Translations under genes and position numbers: made by a program | Source: CAG-390 sp964522215 | GTDB taxonomy: Bacteria > Bacillota > Clostridia > Oscillospirales > CAG-272 | NCBI GenBank assembly: GCA_964522215.1 | Contig: CAZFVR010000008.1 | Span: 1 to 64,000, forward strand | DNA: 64,000 bases | Direction of reading: 5' to 3' | The notes under the pieces: model-generated | Database searches by the model: none | Seen by the model: the letters and a program-made list of their open reading frames with translations, nothing else | Told to the model about the DNA's origin: nothing | Shown here: positions 9,826 through 18,295 of the stretch, piece by piece | Layout: each line of letters begins with the position of its first letter | How positions within the stretch are numbered: position 1 is the stretch's first letter

Positions 9826-10869
9826 ATGAAGAAAATAAAGACCTCCGCGCTTGACAGCCTTTTTGCGGCCATTGCCGCCACACGTGAGCTTTATCTGCCC
9901 GTGCAGCATGAAAAGGAAGTCAGCTATACACTGTGGAGCGAGGGTGTGCAGTACGCCGCCGATGCGCTCAACACGGTAAAGTCCCCCAAGGGACTCTTCT
10001 TCCCGCAGAGCGAGGACCTCTACGCCATGAAAACGACGGAGGGCGGCCGCAAGATCGAGCTTATCGATAACGGCTACAAGGGCGGCGCGTTTGCCGTGTT
10101 TGGCGTTCGCGCTTGCGATGCCGCAAGCCTTGAGGTGCTGGATCGTGTGTTCCTTTCCGATCCCGCCGATGCCTACTATAAGGCTCGCCGCGAGGCCGGA
10201 GTGGTGATAAGCGTTGCCTGCTCCGAGCCGGATGCCTCCTGCTTTTGCCACACCTTTGGTATCGATAATGCCGCGCCCGCAGGGGATGTAGCCTGCATAT
10301 TTGCGGGAGATGAGCTGTATCTTGATGCCAAGACCGAAAAGGGCGAGGCGTTCATTGCAGCACTTGCGCTCCCCGAGCTGACCGACGCCGCCGAGGCTGA
10401 TGTTACCGCCGCCGAGAGTGCCAAGGCAGCAGCACGCGCCAATATGGCAAAAACACCGCTTTACGATCTTACCACCGAGGGCTTTGGCGCGGGCAAGACC
10501 GCCGAGCTCTTTGATTCGCCCAAGTGGGCAGAGCTTTCCGAGGCCTGCCTTGGTTGCGGTACATGCACCTTTGTCTGCCCCACCTGCCAGTGCTACGACA
10601 TTCGCGATTATGATACCGGTCGCGGTATTCAGAGATATCGCTGCTGGGATTCCTGCATGTATTCGGGATTCACCCTTATGTCCGCAGGCCAGCCTCGTCT
10701 GACTCAGGTCGAGCGCTTCCGCCAGAGATTTATGCACAAGCTCGTATACTACCCCGAAAATAATGAGGGCGTATTCTCCTGCGTAGGCTGCGGCAGATGT
10801 GTAAACAAATGCCCGCAGGCACTGAACATCGTTAAGGTCATGCGCGCATTGGGAAAGGAGTCTAAATAA
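9826..10869 (+). CDS. flxB: FlxB-like 4Fe-4S protein (anaerobic sulfite reductase subunit A family)
   Basis: The 347-residue protein resembles AsrA and sulfhydrogenase beta subunits: an N-terminal domain with FGVRACDAASLEVLDRVF and VACSEPDASCFCHTFG, then two ferredoxin motifs, CLGCGTCTFVCPTCQCYDI near residue 240 and CVGCGRCVNKCPQALNI near residue 318. In AsrAB-type pairs this subunit takes electrons from the flavin/NAD subunit, which here is the next gene, starting two bases after its stop. A ribosome site GGGAGGGG precedes the start. Confidence 0.84.
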   Translation: MKKIKTSALDSLFAAIAATRELYLPVQHEKEVSYTLWSEGVQYAADALNTVKSPKGLFFPQSEDLYAMKTTEGGRKIELIDNGYKGGAFAVFGVRACDAASLEVLDRVFLSDPADAYYKARREAGVVISVACSEPDASCFCHTFGIDNAAPAGDVACIFAGDELYLDAKTEKGEAFIAALALPELTDAAEADVTAAESAKAAARANMAKTPLYDLTTEGFGAGKTAELFDSPKWAELSEACLGCGTCTFVCPTCQCYDIRDYDTGRGIQRYRCWDSCMYSGFTLMSAGQPRLTQVERFRQRFMHKLVYYPENNEGVFSCVGCGRCVNKCPQALNIVKVMRALGKESK

Positions 10870-10871
10870 CA

Positions 10872-11702
10872 ATGGCAGATCAAAATCTTCTTTTTCCGCA
10901 TATCGGCGTCGTTACCGATATAAGACGTGATACACCCGACGTTAAGACCTTCCGTGTAAACGCAAGGGAGGGCGGTAAGTGCTTTGAGCACAAGCCCGGC
11001 CAGTGCGCCATGCTCTCCATCCCGGGTAAGGGCGAGGCGATGTTCTCCATCACCTCATCCCCCACAAATACCGAGTATATGGAGTTCAGCATTAAAAAGT
11101 GCGGCTGCCTTACCTCATGGCTCCACCTTATCGAGGTGGGTCAGGAGCTGACCATCCGCGGCCCTTACGGCAACGGCTTCCCCGTTGATACCGAATTTGC
11201 GGGCAAGGATCTTGTGTTCGTTGCCGGCGGTATAGGACTTGCTCCTTTGCGCTCTGTCATCAACTACATCCGCGATAACCGCGATAAATACGGTACTGTT
11301 GATATCGTTTACGGTTCTCGCTCAAAGGACGATCTTGTGGACTATCCAGAGATCATCTCCGAGTGGATGAAAGAGCCTGGCTTTAACGTTCATCTTACCA
11401 TCGACCGCCCGCAGGAGGGCTGGGACGGACATGTCGGCTTTGTTCCCAACTATGTCAAGGAGCTGAACTTTGACACCTCCAAAACGGTAGTTATGTGCGG
11501 CCCGCCCATCATGATCAAGTTCACGCTGGCGGGACTTAACGAGCAGGGCTTTAGCCCCCGCCAGGTCTGGACCACCATGGAGCTGCGCATGAAGTGCGGC
11601 ATAGGCAAGTGCGGTCGCTGCAATATCGGTTCAAAGTACGTCTGCAAGGACGGCCCGGTATTCAGCTTCGATCAGCTTGATGAGCTTCCTCCCGAATATT
11701 GA
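10872..11702 (+). CDS. flxA: FlxA-like FAD/NAD(P)H-binding oxidoreductase subunit
   Basis: The 276-residue protein has the ferredoxin-NADP reductase fold of AsrB/PyrK/hydrogenase gamma subunits: an FAD-binding barrel (PGQCAMLSIPGKGEAMFSI, IRGPYGNGFP), an NAD-binding Rossmann part (VFVAGGIGLAPLRSVINYI, VYGSRSKDDL, VMCGPPIM), and a C-terminal [2Fe-2S] cysteine cluster (MKCGIGKCGRCNIG...YVC) near residue 240. It is the predicted NADH entry point of the Hdr-Flx complex. NADH rather than NADPH is inferred from characterised Flx systems. It is last in the hdr-flx run and is followed by the fumarate reductase pair 48 bases later. Confidence 0.9.
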   Translation: MADQNLLFPHIGVVTDIRRDTPDVKTFRVNAREGGKCFEHKPGQCAMLSIPGKGEAMFSITSSPTNTEYMEFSIKKCGCLTSWLHLIEVGQELTIRGPYGNGFPVDTEFAGKDLVFVAGGIGLAPLRSVINYIRDNRDKYGTVDIVYGSRSKDDLVDYPEIISEWMKEPGFNVHLTIDRPQEGWDGHVGFVPNYVKELNFDTSKTVVMCGPPIMIKFTLAGLNEQGFSPRQVWTTMELRMKCGIGKCGRCNIGSKYVCKDGPVFSFDQLDELPPEY

Positions 11703-11750
11703 TCGCGCATCGATCAAAACGGATACAGCAAGAAAGGATTGACCATAACA

Positions 11751-12425
11751 ATGGAAAATATGGTAAACGTATACCTTTACGGTAAGAAATACACCGTTCC
11801 GTCCAGCCTCACAATAATGGGCGCGATGGAATATGCGGGCTATCAGCTCGTTCGCGGCTGCGGCTGCCGTTGCGGCTTCTGCGGCGCATGCGCCACCATC
11901 TACCGCATCAAGGGCGACCGTGAGCTTAAGGTCTGCCTTGCATGTCAAACAAAGGTAGAGGACAATATGTATATTGCAACTCTGCCCTTCTTCCCGCTCG
12001 TAAAGCAGACCTATGATATCGAAAAGGTCAGCCCGGAAGAGCAGATAATGATGCAGCTCTACCCCGAGATCTACAGCTGCATAGGCTGCAACGCCTGCAC
12101 CAAGGCCTGCACACAGGGTCTTAACGTTATGCAGTACATAGCATACGCACAGCGCGGCGAGCTTGAAAAGTGCGCCGAGGAGTCCTTTGACTGCGTAATG
12201 TGCGGCGTATGCTCCTCCCGTTGCCCCGCCGGCATCACTCACCCGCAGGTAGGCCTGCTTGCACGCCGCCTCACGGGCAAGTATCTTGCTCCCAAGAGCG
12301 CGCACCTTGAGGAGCGCGTTCAGGAGATAGAGAACGGCGACTTTAAGGAGCTTATCGAAAAGCTTATGAACAAGCCTGTCGAGGAGCTTAAGGAACTCTA
12401 CAATCAGAGAGTCATCGAGAAATAA
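11751..12425 (+). CDS. frdB: Fumarate reductase/succinate dehydrogenase-type iron-sulfur subunit, soluble form
   Basis: The 224-residue protein has an N-terminal plant-ferredoxin-like domain with [2Fe-2S] cysteines (RGCGCRCGFCGACATI near residues 36-50 and VCLAC near 62) and two complete CxxCxxCxxxC motifs (CIGCNACTKAC near 109, CVMCGVCSSRC near 146). Membrane-bound FrdB/SdhB proteins use a [3Fe-4S] cluster and a quinone site; here both C-terminal sites look like full [4Fe-4S] sites, as in HdrC and GlpC. A TTG codon at 11739 would open the frame further but sits on the AAAGGA ribosome site, so 11751 is preferred. It precedes frdA by 13 bases. No FrdC/FrdD membrane anchor genes are present. 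Confidence 0.85.
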   Translation: MENMVNVYLYGKKYTVPSSLTIMGAMEYAGYQLVRGCGCRCGFCGACATIYRIKGDRELKVCLACQTKVEDNMYIATLPFFPLVKQTYDIEKVSPEEQIMMQLYPEIYSCIGCNACTKACTQGLNVMQYIAYAQRGELEKCAEESFDCVMCGVCSSRCPAGITHPQVGLLARRLTGKYLAPKSAHLEERVQEIENGDFKELIEKLMNKPVEELKELYNQRVIEK

Positions 12426-12438
12426 GGGGGATCAGATA

Positions 12439-14061
12439 ATGTCCATCTACACACAGGAAATGCTTGAATCGATAAAGAAGGTAGAAGCTACCCGTGCCGA
12501 AAGACTTGGCATGGAGCCCCGCCGCATGACGGCTGAGGAAAAGGATGCTCTCCTTCGCGAATTCCACCCCGATTATATCGAATCCGAATTCGATACGCTC
12601 AAGATCGGCCCCAACAAGGGCGAGCGCGTTCCCGTGGAGCTTGCTCACATGCTCCAGTCACACAGCCGCATAAAGGCAGGGGACGTGGATCTTGCAGACC
12701 CCGATTATGATGTTGACGTTCTCATCATCGGCGGTGGCGGAGCAGGCTCTGCCGCTGCGATCATGGCACAGGAGAACGGCGCCAACGTTATGATAGTTAC
12801 AAAGCTTCGCCACGGTGATGCCAACACCATGATGGCAGAGGGCGGCATTCAGGCTGCCGATAAGCCCGGCGATTCTCCCGCTATCCACTATCTTGATGCA
12901 CTTGGCGGCGGTCACTTTAAAAACGTGCCCGAGCTGCTTGAAAAGCTGGTCACCGAGGGTCCCGGCGCCGTTAAGTGGCTCAACGACCTTGGCGTTATGT
13001 TTGATAAGGATGCCGACGGCACCATGATTACCACCCACGGCGGCGGAACCTCCCGCAAGAGAATGCACGCCGCAAAGGACTACTCGGGTGCCGAGATCAT
13101 GCGCGTGCTTCGCGACGAGGTACAAAACCGCGGTATCCCCGTTGTTGACTTTACCTCCGCTATCGAGCTTATCCTTGACAGCGAGGGCAAGGCTGCGGGT
13201 GCCGTGCTTATGAACATGGAAACACACGAGCTTATGGTAGCGCGTGCAAAGACCGTTATCATCGCCACGGGCGGTGCGGGCAGAATGCACTACCAGGGCT
13301 TCCCTACCTCCAACCACTACGGCGCGACTGCTGATGGCTTGGCGCTTGCCTATCGTGTCGGCGCACCCCTTATCTACGCCTACACACTGCAGTACCATCC
13401 CACCGGAGCGGCATACCCCTCTCAGATCTTCGGCGCACTCGTTACCGAAAAGGTGCGTTCTATCGGCGCTATGCTGGTAAATGCCGAGGGTGAGGCCTTT
13501 ATGCACCCGCTGGAGACACGTGATGTTTCCGCCGCATCCATCATTCGCGAGTGCCGCGCACGCCACAAGGGCGTTCCGCTTCCCGATGGCGGCTACGGCA
13601 TTTGGCTGGATACTCCCATGATCGAGGCCAAGGGCGGCGAGGGAACTATTGAAAAGCGTATCCCCGCCATGATGCGTATGTACGCAAAGTACGGCATCGA
13701 TATGCGCAAGGTTCCGATCCTTATCTACCCCACACTGCACTACCAGAACGGCGGTATCAAGATCACAGCCGACGGACAGAGCTCGGTACGCGGACTTTAC
13801 GTTGCGGGCGAGGCTGTTGGCGGCATCCACGGCGAGAACAGACTTATGGGCAACTCGCTGCTTGATATCATCGTATTCGGCAGAAATGCCGGTGTTAACG
13901 CCGCACGTGCGGCCAAGGAGATCGAGCTTGGTGAGCTTACCCTTGACCACATTGCAAAGTATGATGCGGAGATGGCCGAGGCCGGCATCGTAACAGACGA
14001 TGTCTCCCCCATCCTCCTCCCCAGATATACACACGGCAACCCCAAGTACGAGGCAAAATAA
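12439..14061 (+). CDS. frdA: Fumarate reductase flavoprotein subunit, non-covalent FAD type
   Basis: This 540-residue flavoprotein belongs to the FrdA/SdhA/NadB family. FAD binding is at DVDVLIIGGGGAGSAAAIMA near residue 92. Catalytic residues of fumarate reductases are all present: His in YHPTGA (about 320), Arg in GALVTEKVR (about 340), His in YPTLHYQNGGI (about 434) and Arg in GIHGENRLMGNSLLD (about 468). The histidine that binds FAD covalently in membrane enzymes is replaced by Asn (ANTMMAEGG, about 129), as expected for soluble enzymes with free FAD. About 90 residues precede the flavin fold. Next to frdB, hdr-flx and fumC, it most likely reduces fumarate to succinate with electrons from HdrBC. 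Confidence 0.88.
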   Translation: MSIYTQEMLESIKKVEATRAERLGMEPRRMTAEEKDALLREFHPDYIESEFDTLKIGPNKGERVPVELAHMLQSHSRIKAGDVDLADPDYDVDVLIIGGGGAGSAAAIMAQENGANVMIVTKLRHGDANTMMAEGGIQAADKPGDSPAIHYLDALGGGHFKNVPELLEKLVTEGPGAVKWLNDLGVMFDKDADGTMITTHGGGTSRKRMHAAKDYSGAEIMRVLRDEVQNRGIPVVDFTSAIELILDSEGKAAGAVLMNMETHELMVARAKTVIIATGGAGRMHYQGFPTSNHYGATADGLALAYRVGAPLIYAYTLQYHPTGAAYPSQIFGALVTEKVRSIGAMLVNAEGEAFMHPLETRDVSAASIIRECRARHKGVPLPDGGYGIWLDTPMIEAKGGEGTIEKRIPAMMRMYAKYGIDMRKVPILIYPTLHYQNGGIKITADGQSSVRGLYVAGEAVGGIHGENRLMGNSLLDIIVFGRNAGVNAARAAKEIELGELTLDHIAKYDAEMAEAGIVTDDVSPILLPRYTHGNPKYEAK

Positions 14062-14088
14062 GCCCCCAAAAGGGTCAAGATAAAAATT

Positions 14089-14119
14089 ACAGGGTGACAC
14101 CTCGGTGTCACCCTGTTTT
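14089..14119 (+). terminator. Rho-independent terminator of the hdr-flx-frd transcript
   Basis: A perfect 13-bp stem ACAGGGTGACACC / GGTGTCACCCTGT with a minimal loop, followed by TTTT. It ends the energy-metabolism block. Confidence 0.9.
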
Positions 14120-14144
14120 ATAGTGGTAGAAGGTGCGTGAAGTT

Positions 14145-14522
14145 GGCGCTTCGCGCAGTGAGATCCCGTGAGTGGAACGGAGTGATATTGTGCTTTGCAC
14201 AGCTATATTCCGCACGATGTGCGGAGTGATATTTTGCGGCTTTCGCCGCAAAGTGATATGTTCTGCTCCTCGTAATGTGATATTTACGCGGGCAAACGCC
14301 GGGCGTGCGATCGCGGAACAATGGATATCGCTTTTGTCTATGGCCGTGCACAAGCTCCGTAGGGCGGGGGACGGCTCCCGCCGAAAACTATGGATGCAGA
14401 AATTAAATGTCTATAGGTGAAAGAATGGATCCTTACCAAGCCTTCTCATGTCTGAGAAGCGACTCGGCTAATGAAATTCGCCGTTTTGCGAGCTTTCCGG
14501 TGATCCATGACGTATGCGGAGG
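14145..14522 (-). repeat. Dispersed repeat element R1, copy 2, inverted
   Basis: Read on the minus strand this 378-base stretch follows copy 1 (3003-3387) block by block. It has CGGCGAATTTCATT, a GGCGGGAGCCGTCCCCCGCC segment, AAAGCGATATCCATTGTTCC and ACGCCCGGCGT. It ends in a hairpin array made of ATATCAC boxes separated by palindromes such as TTTGCGGCGAAAGCCGCAAA and TGTGCAAAGCACA. It fills most of the gene-free gap 14062-14651; I see nothing recognisable in 14523-14651. Confidence 0.75.
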
Positions 14523-14651
14523 TAAGATCCGATCTTTGCGCAAGCAATAATTTCATACTGAAAATATAAATGCAAGCATTATTCAATAGGTAAATGATCG
14601 CCGAGCGCGCAAGCATTACCCCAAAACTCGTAGGAGTATGGTTGACGCCCC

Positions 14652-15410
14652 TCAGTCCATCGCCGCGAACATATCAAGGGCGGGGATGATATGTGTATCC
14701 CAAAACTGCCATGTATGGTTGCCGGGAGCGGAGGTGAATGCAAGGTCTATACCCGTGCCGCGGGCGCGCTCGCAAAACAGCAGGTTACCCGCATACAGGC
14801 TGTCCTCAGTGCCGCAGGCGGCAAAAAGGCGGGGGCGGGGAGCATCGGCGGGCGCATCTTTATAGCCGTCAAGCAGGTGCAAAAGATCCCCGTCACTTCC
14901 CGGCAGGGTATCCCGGCATCCCTCTCCCCAAATGGCGGTGGCCTGCGGCAGCCAGTTGCAGCTTGGCAGTGCGGTGGCAATATCAAGACAGCCGGAGAGC
15001 GACGCGGCGGCTGCGTACTGCTCCGGGCGGCGCAGAGCCAGCAAAAATGCGCCGTAGCCACCCATCGAAAGCCCCGCAATATACGTCCGCTCACGGCGGC
15101 GACTGAGCTTGAATATACGGCGGGTGTAGTCCACCAGCTCGCGTGAAACATAGCTGAAATGCCGCTTGCCGTACTTCATATCCGTATAAAAGCCGTTCTC
15201 GCCGTCCGGCATAACTATCGCCAAATGCCGCTCTATGGCGTAACGCTCAATGGCTGTCTTGCGGCACCATGATGCGTGATCCCCATGCATTCCGTGCAAA
15301 AGATAAACTGTTTTAATGTCCTCCTCCGGGCAGTCCTCCGGCAGGATCACGTTTATGTGGGTTTCCTGCTCAAGCTGTGCGGATCTGAAATTTACGGTGA
15401 TAAGTGACAT
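14652..15410 (-). CDS. Alpha/beta-hydrolase esterase (tributyrin esterase / EstA family)
   Basis: The 252-residue protein has the esterase D-like fold: oxyanion region VYLLHGMHGDHASW near residue 37, the nucleophile elbow GLSMGGYGAF near residue 112 and a C-terminal catalytic histidine in GNHTWQFWD. Such cytoplasmic esterases cleave short-chain acyl or acetyl esters. There is no signal peptide. The start at 15410 is chosen over 15437 because AGGGAGAG lies directly upstream and the family begins at MSLITVNFRS. The next minus-strand gene, an RNHCP protein, lies 71 bases upstream. Confidence 0.88.
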   Translation of the reverse strand: MSLITVNFRSAQLEQETHINVILPEDCPEEDIKTVYLLHGMHGDHASWCRKTAIERYAIERHLAIVMPDGENGFYTDMKYGKRHFSYVSRELVDYTRRIFKLSRRRERTYIAGLSMGGYGAFLLALRRPEQYAAAASLSGCLDIATALPSCNWLPQATAIWGEGCRDTLPGSDGDLLHLLDGYKDAPADAPRPRLFAACGTEDSLYAGNLLFCERARGTGIDLAFTSAPGNHTWQFWDTHIIPALDMFAAMD

Positions 15411-15481
15411 CTCTCTCCCTTTGCCCTGCCGAGGCAAGGCGGCCTTTCTTTTATGTTTGTTTATCCGATCAAATTAAATTA

Positions 15482-15814
15482 TCAAAGCTTGCCTTTTGCC
15501 GTCAGCGCGATCAAAAGATCGATGTCATCCGGCTGCACCGCCGCCTCATGCGCCGAGCGACAGCGCTTTATCGCGCCGCACCTTTGGCAGCGGTGGGTGA
15601 TGATAAATCCGCGGCGGGGATCCGGCTCGGCTGATATCGGCTCAAGCAGACCGCCGCACTCGCAGGCGCGGTCGCCGGGATTTTCATCCACGTGTATCGA
15701 CCACAGGCAAAATGGGCAGTGGTTGCGTGAGGAGTAGCCAAGCGGCTCCACCTTTTTTTGGCAGTGCGCGCACACAAAGCCCGAATCATTTTTTGAAAAT
15801 CTTTTTGTTTCCAT
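15482..15814 (-). CDS. RNHCP-domain zinc ribbon protein
   Basis: This 110-residue protein shows the RNHCP family pattern: F-C-x2-C (FVCAHCQKKV), the name-giving SSRNHCPFCLWSIHVDENPGDR, then CECGGLL and HRCQRCGAIKRC. Four CxxC pairs imply two structural zinc sites. The molecular role of the family is not known. A GGAGGG ribosome site is present upstream. It may be cotranscribed with the esterase. Confidence 0.9.
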   Translation of the reverse strand: METKRFSKNDSGFVCAHCQKKVEPLGYSSRNHCPFCLWSIHVDENPGDRACECGGLLEPISAEPDPRRGFIITHRCQRCGAIKRCRSAHEAAVQPDDIDLLIALTAKGKL

Positions 15815-16057
15815 TAAAACAGCCCTCCGAATGGCCGAAACTGCAAACTTTTTTGCAAAAAAAACGCGAAATTTTGCGTTCCGCTCTTTATTCCTGCCGA
15901 AATTTATAGTATAATAAATATGTGTATTTATATGGTGGCGGCCTGCGGCATCCGCTTTATAATATTATACTATGTTTTACAGTGATAATCAAGCGGCGGG
16001 ATGAAAAAATCGTCCCTGTTAGTATATTAATTTGAAGATCTGAAAGGACGGCAAAAA

Positions 16058-16450
16058 ATGGCGTTAAAGCAGAGGTACACCGTTACGGTGGCGGGATATG
16101 AGATGAATGTCAGGTCGGACAACACGCCCGACGAGGTCGAGGAGATAGTGGGTGCTCTGGATCGCGGCATACGCGATGTTTGCGCACGCAACCGCAATCT
16201 TCCGCGCAACGAGGCTATCATTTTGTGCGCGCTCGATGCGTATTCCGAAAAACGCCGCGCCGTTGCCGAGGCGCGCGCCATGGAGGCGCAGCTTATGCGT
16301 ATTGAGCATGAGTGTGACCTTTTGCGCGCCTATATCGAGCGGCATGCAAAGGTGACGGAGGACGTCGGCGCGGATGCCGACATCGATAACGATGCCGATA
16401 ACGATGCGGAAAAGGAAAACGATAACTACAATGAGGTAAGCGAGGCATGA
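16058..16450 (+). CDS. zapA: Cell division protein ZapA
   Basis: The 130-residue protein has the ZapA pattern: a beta-rich N-terminus (YTVTVAGYEMNVRSDNTPDEVEEI) then a helical part (AIILCALDAYSEKRRAVAEAR...LLRAYIERH). ZapA binds FtsZ and bundles protofilaments at the division site. The last 30 residues are an acidic Asp/Asn/Glu-rich tail, which is longer than usual. Its stop overlaps the start of the U32 peptidase gene in an ATGA, and this pairing is conserved in Clostridia. Confidence 0.87.
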   Translation: MALKQRYTVTVAGYEMNVRSDNTPDEVEEIVGALDRGIRDVCARNRNLPRNEAIILCALDAYSEKRRAVAEARAMEAQLMRIEHECDLLRAYIERHAKVTEDVGADADIDNDADNDAEKENDNYNEVSEA

Positions 16451-18258
16451 CGGCACGTGTCCTGCCCGAGCTTTTAGCCCCCGCGGGGTCGCCTGAGGCG
16501 TTGCGTGCGGCGGTTGCGGCCGGCGCGGATGCCGTTTATTTTGGTGCATCCGGCTTTAATGCCCGCGCGGGTGCTAAAAATTTTACGGATGCAGAGCTTT
16601 GCCGTGCCGTTGAGGTTTGCCACGCAAACGGAGTGCGGGTGTATCTGACTCTCAACACCCTGGTGTATGACCGCGAGATGCGTGAGCTTATCGCCGCGGC
16701 GGAGCGTGCATATCTTGCCGGGGTGGATGCCCTGATCGTGGCGGATCTCGGTGTTGCCGCGGCAATAAAGCGGACCTTCCCCGACTTTGAATTGCACGCC
16801 TCAACACAAATGTCCGGTCACTCGGTGGCGGCGGCACGAGAGCTGGCGGAGCTGGGCTTTTCCCGCATGGTGCTGGCGCGTGAGCTGTCGCGGGAGGATA
16901 TTTTTGAGTTTACAAAGCATTCGCCTATCGAGGCGGAGGTGTTTATACACGGCGCACTTTGCGTCAGCCATTCCGGGCAGTGCCTGTTCTCCTCAATGGT
17001 CGGCGGGCGGTCGGGCAATCGCGGCGAGTGCGCGCAGCCCTGCCGATTGCCCTATAACGGCGGCAGGTATCTGCTCTCGCTTAAGGATAACTGCCTTGCC
17101 GCGCATATTCCGGATCTGATAGAGGCGGGCGTGGCATCGCTTAAGATCGAGGGACGGATGAAAGGTGCGGACTATGTCGGTGGGGTGGTGTCTATCTACC
17201 GCCGCCTGCTTGACGAGCGCCGCGCCGCCACCGAGCGAGAGCTTGACCGTTTGGCGGGCATTTTCTCTCGCTCCGGGTTTACCGACGGCTATTTTTGCGG
17301 CAGGATAGACCATGATATGCTCGGCGTTCGTACCGAGCGTGATAAACAGCGCACCACGTCACACGGCGCGGGCGCAGGTACAGGTGCGGCGGCGAGTGCG
17401 GAGGTATCGGCGGCGTGCCAAAAGCGCGCGCCGATAGCTCCCCCGCCAAGGTCGGCGCATTCTGATGAATATTCACCCTGTCGCCCGCAGGGCCGTGGGG
17501 TCGCCGCTCGGACGGCGCAAATGCATTCGGTCAGTCAGCTCACGCCTGCGGCAAGGCGGTATTTTGATATCTCCTTTATTCCGCTTCGCGAGGCGGCAAA
17601 GCTGACCCTCTCCGCCGCGGCGGGTGAAAACTGCGGCGCGATAGGCGCGGCACTGCCCCCGGTCATTCCGGATAGCGAGCTGCCCGGTGTGCGGGCCGAG
17701 CTTGCGGCGGCACGTGAGCGCGGTGTGCGGGATCTGCTTGTGGGCAATATAGGGCATCTCTCCTTGGCTCGTGAGTTTGATATGCGCCCGCATGGAGATA
17801 TGCGGCTGAATATATGCAACCGCGAGAGCGCGGCGGCATATGAGGCGCTGGGCTTTTGCGATATGATACTCTCGCCAGAGCTTACTCTCCCGCGCCTGCG
17901 GGATATCGGCGGGCGAACGCAGGCTATCGTTTACGGTCGCATTCCGCTTATGGTGACAGAGAAATGCGCGGGTCGCGAGTGCGGCAGCTGTCGCGGCTGT
18001 GCCGAGGGCAAAAACAAGCTTATCGACAGGCGCGGCGTGGCTTTTCCCGTCCTGCGCCAGCCGCGCCATCGCTCGCTTATCGTCAACAGCCTGCCAACAT
18101 CCATGTCGGATAAACAAAAACAGCTGCAGGAGTATGGTCTGCGCGGTCGCCATTTTATCTTCACCGTGGAGAGCGCGGCGGAGGTGGACTCTGTCATTCG
18201 CGCATTTGAGGGCGGCCGACCGATCGCGGGCGACTGCCGCCGCATAGCTCAAAAATGA
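16447..18258 (+). CDS. U32 family peptidase / RNA-hydroxylation protein homologue
   Basis: The 603-residue protein starts with the U32 TIM-barrel signature (ELLAPAGSPEALRAAVAAGADAVYFG) and carries VFIHGALCVSHSGQCLFSS and RGECAQPCRLPY, the cysteine region that in TrhP/RlhA-type U32 proteins supports tRNA or rRNA hydroxylation. A C-terminal part includes MVTEKCAGRECGSC with further cysteines. Between about residues 298 and 370 there is a low-complexity Ala/Gly/Ser/Pro-rich insert that looks disordered. The family is annotated as peptidase by tradition, but an RNA-modification role is more likely for this branch. Confidence 0.87.
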   Translation: MTARVLPELLAPAGSPEALRAAVAAGADAVYFGASGFNARAGAKNFTDAELCRAVEVCHANGVRVYLTLNTLVYDREMRELIAAAERAYLAGVDALIVADLGVAAAIKRTFPDFELHASTQMSGHSVAAARELAELGFSRMVLARELSREDIFEFTKHSPIEAEVFIHGALCVSHSGQCLFSSMVGGRSGNRGECAQPCRLPYNGGRYLLSLKDNCLAAHIPDLIEAGVASLKIEGRMKGADYVGGVVSIYRRLLDERRAATERELDRLAGIFSRSGFTDGYFCGRIDHDMLGVRTERDKQRTTSHGAGAGTGAAASAEVSAACQKRAPIAPPPRSAHSDEYSPCRPQGRGVAARTAQMHSVSQLTPAARRYFDISFIPLREAAKLTLSAAAGENCGAIGAALPPVIPDSELPGVRAELAAARERGVRDLLVGNIGHLSLAREFDMRPHGDMRLNICNRESAAAYEALGFCDMILSPELTLPRLRDIGGRTQAIVYGRIPLMVTEKCAGRECGSCRGCAEGKNKLIDRRGVAFPVLRQPRHRSLIVNSLPTSMSDKQKQLQEYGLRGRHFIFTVESAAEVDSVIRAFEGGRPIAGDCRRIAQK

Positions 18259-18295
18259 GCGCGCGGCAAATATCCTATTATCGGGGAATACGGCA

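Noticed and set aside
12658..14100. 480-codon open frame opposite frdA
   Set aside because: It is a shadow of a clearly recognised flavoprotein; no ribosome site or domain.
14118..14353. Minus-strand 77- and 81-codon frames in R1 copy 2
   Set aside because: Arg/Ser/Thr-rich translations of the repeat without start signals.
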